From the NCBI RefSeq assembly GCF_035083965.1, contig NC_089731.1, positions 193,501 to 257,500 on the forward strand: a stretch of 64,000 nt of DNA, written 5' to 3'. Positions 43,877 to 55,700 of the stretch are shown in pieces. The position numbers and the translations under genes were made by a program. The DNA is from Branchiostoma lanceolatum (taxonomy: Eukaryota; Chordata; Leptocardii; Amphioxiformes; Branchiostomatidae). Below the pieces are notes generated by a model that ran no database searches, was not told where the DNA came from, and saw only the letters and a list, made by a program, of their open reading frames with translations. Numbering within the stretch: position 1 is the first letter of the stretch; every line of letters starts with the position of its first letter.

Positions 43877-45407
43877 TTAAGCCGTGGTCAACTGTTCACT
43901 ATGCTTGTCGAAAAGATCTAGCGGAATTTCCCCGGTACAATGAACCTGTAAATACTGTACTTATCGTCTGTCTTCTCTGTCACGACCAGTGGAAGAATAG
44001 CTCTTCCGTGAGCTATAATTGCGGTGTGATGCTTTCGATGGGGAGCGGTCAAAGCTAAAAGTGCGAACATAAAACCAGCATTAATATTTCAAGATTTACA
44101 CGCAACTGAGAAAGTTTATTTTATATGTAAATATATATATGTATGTTTATATGTATGTATGTACATATATATATGAAGACATGAAGACATCAAAGAACAG
44201 ACCAACTCCCATAATAAGATATACTAATACATAGAATCCCATGTTGTATAGCAATGGCATACACATTAAGTTCCAAGTTGGTTCCTGGTACATTCAAGAC
44301 TTATCTACAAAAGTATAAAAGCTTCAAGTATCCTATTGACTGCTAACCATACCTGTCTGAAATCCATGTCTCACGTAGTTGAAGTTTCAGGTTCCCAAAT
44401 TATTATAGGCTTTATTAATTCTGAGAATGAAAACCTGTTATAGACTTCATTTTATACTTAACAGACTTAATTCATGGCGAGTGTTTACTTTGCACAGGTA
44501 CATTGGATATGGCATTCTTCAACAAAACACTGCGACTCATAAACAAAAAGATAGCAGTTCCTGCATTATCAAAGCACGTATATACAAATGTACATATGTA
44601 CAATCTTCAAGTGTACAACTCACATGATCATATTTGCCAATAGAATTTATCATACACCACCATTATCTTGCCTCCATTGTAGACCCCATCAAGCTTTTCT
44701 TCTTAAATGATGTACAGGATTCTGACTATAAGCCAAGTTCCGATTGCATAAAGGTTTCTGGACAAAAATCAGACCTCAGCATGCATTCAGAGCCTGCTAA
44801 CTATCAGAAAACTGTCAGTAGTTAAAAATGCCTGGCATGGTTTGCAAAGGAGGCTCATGATTAATGCAGAAACATGATTTAACACTGCAGCAATGGCAGA
44901 AGCAGCATTTTGCAACAAGAATGCCAAAGCAAAGTTGCATCAATTTCTATACTAGAATCCTATTGCACTTGCGAGCACTTGTGAGAATAAAACATTCAAC
45001 AAAAAAGCAGATTAGGCACTTAATGTCAACCCAGGAGGAACAGAAAGGCTCATTTGTTGTTAAATAAGTAGGAGGCTTGGAAATACATTTCAGATATGTA
45101 ATTCCACACTTTGGCAACGACTCAAAGACTTCAAAGATATGTTGGGTTGAGCCTCACTAATCAAGATTTAGATTTCCTAAATTCAGTATGATATTTCATA
45201 TCCTCCTTCTATGATACAATAAATAAATATGCCCATTCCCCTCAGGACTGACAATTACAAGACATGAAATCAAGTTTAGCTCTTAGTATAGAATCTCAAG
45301 ACAGTTTCTTCAAAGTTGACTAATATGGAAATTCTACATCCAACCCATCTGGCCAGTGAGTTTACTGGGACCAGGTTACAATTGTTTGGAGAGTGGGCTG
45401 GAGTTTT

Positions 45408-45517
45408 TAGCCTGGCTGCCATCCTATTACTTCCAGGGCTCCTACACTCACTACCCTAAAAAAAGGGTAGTGAGTGTAGGAACTCTGGCTGGTAGTAATA
45501 GGCTGGCAGCCAGGCTA
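45408..45517. mobile_element. Fold-back element, TAGCCTGG family, 110 bp
   Basis: Nearly all stem: TAGCCTGGCTGCC at the left faces GGCAGCCAGGCTA at the right, with about 52-bp arms meeting at a short A/T run (CTACACTCACTACCC pairs perfectly). Confidence 0.85.
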
Positions 45518-46271
45518 CGGAGCTTTAAGAAGCATGTGTTTTTTGGAAGAGTGAAAAAGCGAAGGTGCTTTACATCTGTCAAGGCTGCTTTTACTGGACA
45601 ATGGGCCAAATTTCTAAGATAGTGGCAGACTTTGAAGAGAGTGTAATTTGTCATGAATCATTAATGAGGCCTGGAATCTTACATGACATTGTTTATGAGA
45701 CACAGACCTATAGAAAATACATCTTGCTATTGCTTGCTTTGCTCTCCACGTACCAGTTTAAAAACTTTAACTAAAATAGGACACGCTGTTGTGACTTTTA
45801 GATAAGTTCGTGTAATCCGTTCATGTTTGAGTTTTTTTATCTCTTCTCATTCTGTTCACTTTCCGCATCCGTATCTATATAGCCAGTATTACCGCCCTGT
45901 GGCAAAACAAACCAGGTTTGCAGACTGCAGGTATCTTGTAACTTACAAGAGGAAGTAGCTAATTTCACACTTTTCTCAAAAGTTAAACTTTACTATCTAA
46001 TGGATGGAAAATCTTCTCTGAACAGAGTAGAGTTGCAAAGTTTGAGTGCCATCCCTGCACTCCCAACCCATTTGCACGAAAGACCACACATTAACCTTGC
46101 TGCCAAATAATACAAAAATTATCTAAAAAAGGATACTGCTACTTCAACAGGGAGAGGGTTAACATTGGCCTGGGGACCCCCCCCCCCCCAAAAAAAAACC
46201 CAACAACATTGGGCTGAGATGAGTTCTCCAGGGCTGTGTAGTTGTTACTGTAATGTATAAGAGAAAACTAC

Positions 46272-46370
46272 TAGCCTGGTATCCTTCTCTATTTCCTGTT
46301 TGTAGCTGCCCTGTTTGCCACCTGTTCAAAAACAATTTTTGCAACATGCTCTTTGACAGATACCAGGATA
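46272..46370. mobile_element. Fold-back element, TAGCCTGG family, 99 bp
   Basis: Ends TAGCCTGGTATCC and GATACCAGGATA (one mismatch); the middle is less paired than in the 45408 copy. Confidence 0.65.
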
Positions 46371-46776
46371 AGCACAATACAAATGTAACTATTGCCCAAG
46401 AAACCTTTTGCTAAAAAATTCAAAACAGTCCAAATAGTCCATAAGTAACAACAATTATGTTTTGTTTTTTGTTCTTTGTTAGAATAATCATTACGCTGTT
46501 TGTTGTTGCTCTTTGTTCATCATCTGATCCCATCTATCCCTAAGCTAACGGTTTGACTTTCAGTGACCATTGGAGCACCACAGAAGGTCTGGTGGCCAGT
46601 TTTCTCCACCCTTCTTGGTTTTCTGTCCTTCTTAGTGTTCTTAATGTCAGGCCTGCCCATTATCTGATATTATCCTCACGTCTTTTCCGCTGCCTACCCC
46701 CCTTTCTTCCTCCCTGTTCATTGCCCCACTGCAGGAAGACAGAGGGTGCTATACAGACGCAGGAAGACAGAGGGCG

Positions 46777-49700
46777 CTATACTGACGTCTCCTTGTATAA
46801 GTCCTCTTCCTCTTCTTCACCTGTAGGTTCAAAACAGAATATTAGAATTGTAGAATTTTGACAGGTTTCAGATACATGAAAAAAGATAAGCGTAGTCCCA
46901 TAGCCTTTATGAAGCCTTAAATGCATCCAGAGCATTTTATGAGGCTTGAAACTTGAATTAAAAAACTCAAATTTCTAGTCATTCCTACACATAGTAAGTT
47001 TCAATAACGCTATACCATTACATTTCGACATTAAAGGAGCAAAGATACGATGTCGCTGTGTGGTGAGAACTGAAAGAAAATCCAAGCCCTAATAGACTGA
47101 TCCTGACTGTCCATCACAATTAGCGGTTCGACCAATGAGAGAGTGACTGCATGTCCGTCAAATATTTGCATTTTTATGTTTTGATTTTGCATTTCTACGT
47201 TTTGACGGAGGTGGGCGGTGCTATGCTATCGGTCTATTTACACTAGGCGCATAAAACTAAAATATCACCATGTAGCTTATTTTTGTGCCGCTTTTGAGCA
47301 CTTTTGATAAGAAATCCGCACGCAAATATGGTAAACAGAGGCATCAAATGTCAATTTCATAAAGATTACAGCAACTAGAATATTTCCAGTTTTCAAGCCT
47401 CATAAAATGCTCTGGGTGCCTTTAACGGGAGTGGGTTGTTATCCACTGTGTTAAGGATGCTGTATTGGAAGGCAGAGCCCATCCCTCTCCTTCCAGAGGA
47501 TAGATTAGTTTCTTAGAATTTTTAAAACTTGCCACACTTTGATATATAACTATAGCACAACATCATCGTTAAGTTGATAATCATCCTTAGACTCTCTAAG
47601 GGAGTTAGTGCTACGGAGTCTTCTCCAAAGTCCCTCCCCAATTCACATGTTGATCATACATCAAAAACGTGCCTTAATGCTAAAAACATGTCACAAATGA
47701 TTGATGGTGTAATCTGATATGTAAATAGCACACAATCTCACCTATCGGAGAAGTCATCACCGTGATGTCACCATCTGAAGTCAGCTCCTCCAGGCCATAA
47801 GTTACATCCTCTGTAAACATTGAAAATCGGAGGAAAGGTTTATGGCTATGTAGTTACAATACAAAGCTACAATAATTAATAATAAATTCACATTGGTTCC
47901 CCTGACTATGAAAACTTAAAGCCTGGCTCTAATTCCCATTCCTGTAGTTTTCTGTCACCTACTTATTGACAAACATTCCATGGGAATATAATTGCAATTC
48001 TTAGTACATAATTTTATAACAGAAGAAGAGGTGCAAGTATTGCCTCACAAGTGGTTTAAGATTGAACTTGACTGAAAAGCAAATTGACATTTTTTTTTTA
48101 ACAGACAAAATGTAAAAATAGAATTTAGTTGCCCTAAGTCTAAGTCGGAGTCAAGACGTAACACATAGGCTTATGACTATATGAGAGTTTTTACTTGTGT
48201 GCAGGTCTCGCTCATTCCCCTTTGGGTCGTCGGTGTCCTGGGTCGGAGCTCGGGCATCTGGAACAACAACAAGAGGGCTGGTTAGAATTTGAAGTAGATT
48301 AACAACATAATGAAAAAAAATTGGCTGAAAAATCCTTGTTAATGCATCTCATGCAATCAAGCCAGATATACATAAATTAAAATAAAGTGTCCTGTCAACC
48401 TGCTTTCATAGGTTAGACGATAATCATGCACTCAAGATGTAACAAAAAACTTTCTCTATTGTACGGAGAGAAAAAGTACAAGAAGAACTTAAAACCAGCC
48501 AGTTACCTTTGACAGATGTCGCCCCTTCCGCCCCATCTGGGATTTCTTCCAGGCCATCGTTGGTTTCCTCTGGAAAGTACATAGATTATCAGAGGTTTAT
48601 TGTATTACAGTCAAACCTGCCTAGGCGACCACCTTTTCAACGCGACCACCTGGCCATGGCGACCGCTTTTTCTCGGTCCCGAAAATTTTCCCCATAGGCA
48701 CAAGCATTAAGCTGCCTGCCCAAGGCGACCACCTGTCCAACGCGACCGCGACCGCCACGAATTGGGACCGCACAGAGCACAATTCCTGCCCATGGCGGCC
48801 GCCTAATTTTCAAGCGTGCGGTGACATCGGATCATTTTGCTGTCGGATTTCACGGAAATGTTTTCAAGACTTTGAAGGACAAAAATAAGGACAAAAATAT
48901 ATGGAATAGCAATGTTATAGCATAGATTCCTCCATGAAGTGTTTTGATAAAACGTTCCCCCTATAAAAATTGTAAAAAGACAAATGTTTGTGATGTTGTT
49001 GTGCCTATCGTAATCTTATAGTTTACCGTGAACTCCGGTCGGTTTAAACTCAATTTTCAAAACGAATACGTAGTGCATGGCGTCAAAAAGTCAGATTTCA
49101 CAGAAATTACTATCTATTTTTGAATTTTCAACAAAAATGTCACTGTGTCTTACTAAATTCCACCGAAAAATGACTTCGCGGCGGGCAAAACATTGGGCGA
49201 GAAATGTTGTTCCTTGGTCCCGACGCCATCTTGGATTTGGCGCGGCTCGGATTTGACCAAGGAGGTTAAATATACAAGGAGAACGGACGGGATTAACACC
49301 CCGCTGTGCGCTATTGTACTGACCCGCCAAACCCCGGGGCTATCTATTGTTTCCGCCCTCCGGCGGCGCTCCTTTGTGCTGGCAAGTGCCCCTCAGGCAT
49401 TGGCGGCAAAACCATTCAAATTCTATGCTAATGAGCCCGATCGTGACGTCAAGCCCTCCGATGCTGGCCCGAGCGACTAGCAAGAAGCCAGCAGTTTCCG
49501 AGGATTACCTTATTTGGGAAGCGAATGTGACTTGCGCAGACGGCATTATTGCCGAGAGTGGACTTAGGCGGCCATTTTGATATCTGGTTCATCGCTGTGC
49601 GACGAAGATGGGTGTGTTTACAGGCTTTTTTGTAGCTGTGCATGGAATGTTTTGGCTCAAAAATATGAAGAATATTCTGTGTTAGATGCCTTTATAAAAA

Positions 49701-52700
49701 TATTATAACAGTTTCCCCACCAAAACCGAAGGTTTTCTAGGATAGTTCATAACTTTGTTGTTCTATTGTAATATTTTTTGTTGTTCGACTCCGTCAAGTT
49801 TTCTTCGACTCTTCGCAAGACTTTTGCATTATTTTTGTGTAAGTCTGGCCTCTGTGGATTTCATTTGTAGTCATAAGCATGGTTTGGAGCAAAGTATTAG
49901 CCACAGCAAGGAGTTATACACGGCATTATGATTGTTATGTCACCCCGGAATGTGTACAAACATTGAATCAAACCAATGTGGTTAAATAAAGATAATCGCC
50001 ACGCTTTCCAGTTTTACTTATACTTATTTATTCGATCTTATAGACAACCTTGACTTGACCTAACCATGTCTATATGTCTATCCGCCCTGCGTTCTTGTAT
50101 GTTTACCCGTATACTGCACACGTATTTGACCGCTGGCGGCAACGGGGTTTGTATTTGCCTGCTCTGTCGGATTGTCGCTATCGCTACACGCTTCTTCGTG
50201 CCCTATTTCGCTAAAATTGTCCTAAAAATCGCTGGATTTCAAAGTCACTCCACTCAAAATCGTCCTCTCCTGGGAGGGTCATCTTGTGAAAACAGACTGT
50301 GAACAAAGACCCAAGCCAGCGCGGGTGATGCAAATTGGGGGTAATTAGCACCTTGACGCGAAGTTGTTGAAACGCACTCTCCTGAAAGAAGGCAAATTGT
50401 GTCCTTTCTCCTTGTATATTTAACCTCCTTGATTTGACGTACCGCTGACCTTTCTGAAACACGATGCTTTTGTGTATGAACATTTGTGAATACTCTAGTT
50501 ATTGATGAAAATTGATATTCTTTTTTTCTTTTTATTTCCATGAATCTCACAAACCTTTATTGGACGCTGTGCGTTCTGCTGCACTGACTTACCTTTCCAT
50601 GCGGTCGCACAGAGCTTAGTGGCGCGACGAAATCACACCGTTCCGTTTTCATCTTTAGTTGTCAGATCGAAAACCTTTTGCCCCTTTTATCCAGCGGTCG
50701 GCGCCCCAAAAAAGGCTGGGGCCAGCAGGTGTTATCTCGGGATTTGTCTTAGGCCTTAAAACTTCGATGATGTGCGTGTGTGTAACGTGTGAATGCGGGA
50801 GGGCGCTGCGAGATTATCGAGGCAACCATTGTTTTGTAGTCAAAATTATGACGAAAATTTGTACACGATGTAGCGGTATACAATTATTACAACGATAACG
50901 GAAAATAAAATTTTTGTAGGATCTTTCTGTCAATGAGAATTGAACCTGGTGGGGGTCATGCTGTCTAAATTCACATAATTTCCATCCATTTACGTACTGT
51001 ATTTGAAAACCTCGACCTGGAAACATGTGAGTGGAATCCTCTTCATGGCGACCACCTGTCCATCGCGACCGTTTTTGCCCGGTCCGCCGGGTGGTCGCCT
51101 TGGGCAGGTTTGACTGTAATTGTTTTGTCATTTTGCCATACATTGTGCCATGTATAATTGCCGAGCAATACAGATTAGTCATATTGTTCAGGGCTAACCT
51201 TTCGTAATAGCCTTCGGCTATTTGGGTAGCCCAGCCTGTACTTTTTTTGGCTGTATTTTTTTTAAGCCAGCCAAATGAATACTTCAAATCAAACCAAAGG
51301 TTACTCAGTTAACTAAAGGGACCACCCTAAATATTCGTAAAAGGTCAGGACTTAGATTACAGCAGTTATTGTTGATTCAAGCCCTCAGCTCGGACCATTG
51401 AGTTACATGTAGGTGGATTAGAAACAGCCTCCAAGGAGGTTCTATATAACTAGTAGTTTGAAGATCGTACTGCATTGTACATAACACGTGTGCTCATGAA
51501 AAGGATGTAACTGTAACTTAATAACATTAACCTGGGCCAAGACAACATTTCAGGTCAGTGCTTGAATTTCTGATAATACTAGTAAGGATTTTCCTAAAGC
51601 ATCTGTTTAGTTTGAAATGATAGCTTTCTACAGTAAACAAAGGAACACAAGAACCTACTTAGAGAGAGATCTCGCTCGTTCCCTTTAGGGTCGTTCGTGT
51701 CCTGAATTGGTTGTTGAGCAGCTGTAAAAAAATGACGAAAAGAATTATCAGTATGGCATCTTAGCTGTTCATAGAAAAAGACTACAATATTCCCGATGTT
51801 CAAATTCAGAATAGAAAATTACAGATAGTGTAATCAGTATGATTTTGATTGTTGGTACTATGTTCAGCTGAATTACATACAGTTCAAATATTAGCACCAC
51901 ACTGCACTGACAAACATTTTGCACAACTTAAGACTGAAGTTACTAATAAAAATTTTTACTTTATAATTATAGGCACAGAAATTGAAACTAACCTGCAACA
52001 GCTGGTTTTGGGAGGGTTTCTGAAACAAGTAAAAAGGAAGGTTGAACTTTTCAACCTGACATGACTCGCAGAAGTAACGGCTAACATGAATCTTGCAGTT
52101 CTTATAGAAGTATTGGGCATTGGACCAAAAAATGGTACATACTGCTTCAAGCACTCAGCATCATATTCAAAGTATGGCAGTTGAACACACATCACAGAGT
52201 CCCGATGCTACAGACTTCTGAGTATATATCTAAATGCAACAACCCCCACAATGCAAAAATAGGTAAATATCTAAACGACTGCTTTGTCATTTGAAAAAGT
52301 ACCCAAACTAATGAATAGTCCCACTCGATTATAACACTATATCAAAAATCGAATGCTAGCCCTTATTGTATTGTATTAGTAATTAGGATGTTAAGTTTTT
52401 TTCTACACTTCTACTTTGTATTATGTTTAAGAGTTGTATGTTTTGTACTGTGTACAACTGTCGTGCAATAAAGTTATTACTACCAGTGGACTAGCCCCCT
52501 GCTGGAGTGCTGTGCTTGCACAACTATGTGGCCCAAGGGCTAAGGAAACGTAGATGGGCACTGCCTTATACAGCATATATGATGTGAAATATGATTGTAC
52601 AAAGCCGGAGATCCGTGTGTTTTCACCAATTATCGTCCAATATCAATCTTACCGGCCTTCTCAAAAATCTTGGAAAAATTAGTTTATAAACGGATTGTGA

Positions 52701-55700
52701 ATCACCTTGAAATCAATCATATATTATATGCGCATCAATATGGGTTTCGAAAAAAATACTCGACATATATGGCACTCTTGCAACTTGTTGACAAAATCAC
52801 CACATCCTTAGAAAATAACGAATACACGATAGGAATATTTCTTGACCTTTCCAAAGCATTCGATACAGTAGATCACAACATACTTCTCAACAAACTATTC
52901 ACCTATGGATTTACCGACTCTGCCCTTCGTTGGCTAAAAGACTACTTAACTAACAGAAAACAGTTCGTCTCTAATAGAAATAATATTTCCTCCCAAAATG
53001 TCTTAACATGTGGCGTACCACAAGGATCCATTCTTGGTCCCCTCTTGTTTTTAATTTATGTTAACGACTTGGCATCAGTATCAAATAAATTATTTGCTCT
53101 GTTATTTGCAGATGATACAAACTTATTTATGTCCCACAAAAATTTTGACACGTTAGTAACATCTATGAATAATGAATTGTATAAGATAAATCAATGGTTC
53201 AAGGCAAATAAATTGTCCCTTAACGTAAAAAAAACTAATTTTATTATCTTTGTAGGAAGGAACAAGAAATACGATAAAGAAAAGGCTAGGATCTATATCA
53301 ATGACAATGCTATCAATCAAGTAAGTCACACCCGTTTTTTAGGCGTAATTATAGACGAGAAACTTTCATGGAAGAACCAAATTGATTTTGTTTGCAAAAA
53401 AATTTCCAAAAACATAGGCATCATTAGAAAAGTCAAATCTTTGCTGTCACGAAACATATTTATGGTTCTTTATTACAGTTTGATTTACCCTTATCTAACT
53501 TATTGCAACATAATTTGGGGTAGTACGTACACAACATCCATCAATCCTGTTTACCTCCTTCAAAAGCGCTTTGTACGAATAGCAGCCAATGCGTCATTCA
53601 CAGCACATACAGCAGCTCTGTTTCGTGATTTAAATGTTATGACTGTATTTGACATTAATAAATTTCAAATTGCCTTATTTGTCCATAAAATTGTCCATAA
53701 TAGCTCTTCCCTACCTGAACAATACAAAGGTCTTTTAAATTTCAACTCAGATATCCATCACCACTATACGAGACAACATAATCTTTTAAGATCAATTATG
53801 ACAAAAACTACTCAAAAACAACATACAATATTGTTTAGAGGCCCCACCGTATGGAACAATCTCAGCCAAATTCTACAGTCCTGCTCGTCTTTACCTAGTT
53901 TCAAAAAACTTTTAAAGATAGATATCATAGAACATCCAAGTATTACTTTCTCCTGATTTGTTTGTTTTCCTTGTTTTTCACTTTTCCTTTGGTATCCGAT
54001 GACAAAATAATTCATATGATTGTTATTTTTGTATAATTTTGACCTATTTCTTTATAAATTGTTATTCATTATAATACTTATTATGTTTACAACTCAAAAT
54101 TTACTTTGTAGTTCCTCTTCTTTTCATTTGTTTCATTGATTTATGTTAAAATTCCAATTTCTTGTTTCGTTAGTTTTTCTTAGTCTCGATGATATATGAT
54201 TTTGTAAAAATTTGTAGTTTGGGGGAGGCCCCCGAAAAGCCGTATAGGCTTCTGGCCTCTCCTGCATGTATTCTTTACTCTATTTCTCTTTGTTTTTATA
54301 TTGTATTGTACATATGCGAAGAAACAATAAACAATAAACAATAAACAAATGTACCCTTGAAATAATAATCCTTGAAATGATAACCCTTTCCTATGGGAAA
54401 TTGCAATGCAACAGGCCAAGTTTTGTTTTTCACTTCATGATGTGCACAACAAGTCAGTTAGCTGATTAGTGACAAGAGATGGAGACTGCTCAACTCACCC
54501 CCACCCTCCCCATCTCCCCTCTCCTCCCCATCCTCCTCATCTTCCTCCTCCTCCTCTGCATTACTTGGAGCAGCCATAAGTTGTTCCAGCTGCTGTGATC
54601 CCCCTGTGAGGAATAAATGAATCAGATGTACATTGTGTTAGACATCAAGGTAATACCATATGCAACGAAACAATCATTGACGCAAGTTTTTAACAAATTG
54701 TGTCACTGACGAAAGACAGCAGATACTGTCCGAAACATCTGATCTTTTCCAAAATCTATCTAGTTGCTGGAGTTAAACTGTTATCTTGTGTAAATTGTAT
54801 ATTTTACATAATATACAGGTGTGTTTTCTGTTATCATCTTACTGTCATTTATATGTAAGACATTTAAGCAACCAATTTCTTGTCATGCATGACCTTTGTA
54901 CCTTCATGTATGTAAGAATAGAATTTGACCATGACATTGTCTGCACAGTGGTAAACCCTACGTGTTGATTAGTAGCTTCAGTGGAAAACTCATTGACAAA
55001 TGATCAGCAACTTGAGAGTTAGCTCTCTCTCGCAATGCTACAGAATTCTACAATCCTTTAAAAACAATTCCTGAGTACTGGTTTAGGATATTTCTCAAAC
55101 TGGTGTGTTCCTAAATAGGCCATTATGCCTTAAAAATGTCGAAATTCGTATTTCCTCAATTCTGTTCATAGATGAAAAAAATTCTGGTGAAGATATGAAT
55201 CCTTGATCAACACATTCAAGTAAACAAACCTTCAGGATCTGGTCTTTTGCTTGCTGCTCTTTGTCTTCTCTTCCTGCAGACACAAATAGCTGCGACAGCT
55301 ACTGCTGTGAGAAGTAATGCAAATACAGCAACTACGATTATTGCTATCCCTGCTGACTGGGGAAGTACATTCGGGGACTTTCCTCTGATGGTGTCTGTCG
55401 TTGTCAGTGCTGCGTCCTCTTTGTCTGATTCCTGATAATCTCCAGTTGGCAAAGTGGGAGAGCCTTCCTTGGGTGGTGACGTCTCATCTGAAGGATCTGA
55501 AAAATGAAAGATAAGAGTTTTTAAAAAATTGAATAACTTTTGCTTTGATTGGATTAGCTGCTCTTCTTCCATTTTCTAGCATGTCTCCCTATCCATATGG
55601 ATCAAATTCCATGGATCCAAGTTTGATCCCAAGGTTGGCCCAGCTCAGACATATTGTGAGGGATCTGTCTGGATATGCAGCTAATGTTCTTCAGTGCAAA

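Larger units (their letters stand above)
43877..46776. other. Right flank of ProtoRAG copy 2 and 3' region of the TNFR-like gene
   Basis: No coding frame of note. An AT/GTAT microsatellite lies at about 44128-44175 and a retrotransposon tail (ATATAGCCAGTATTACC) at about 45868-45915, with two fold-back elements described separately. The 3' untranslated region of the minus-strand TNFR-like gene should begin just below 46777. Confidence 0.5.
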
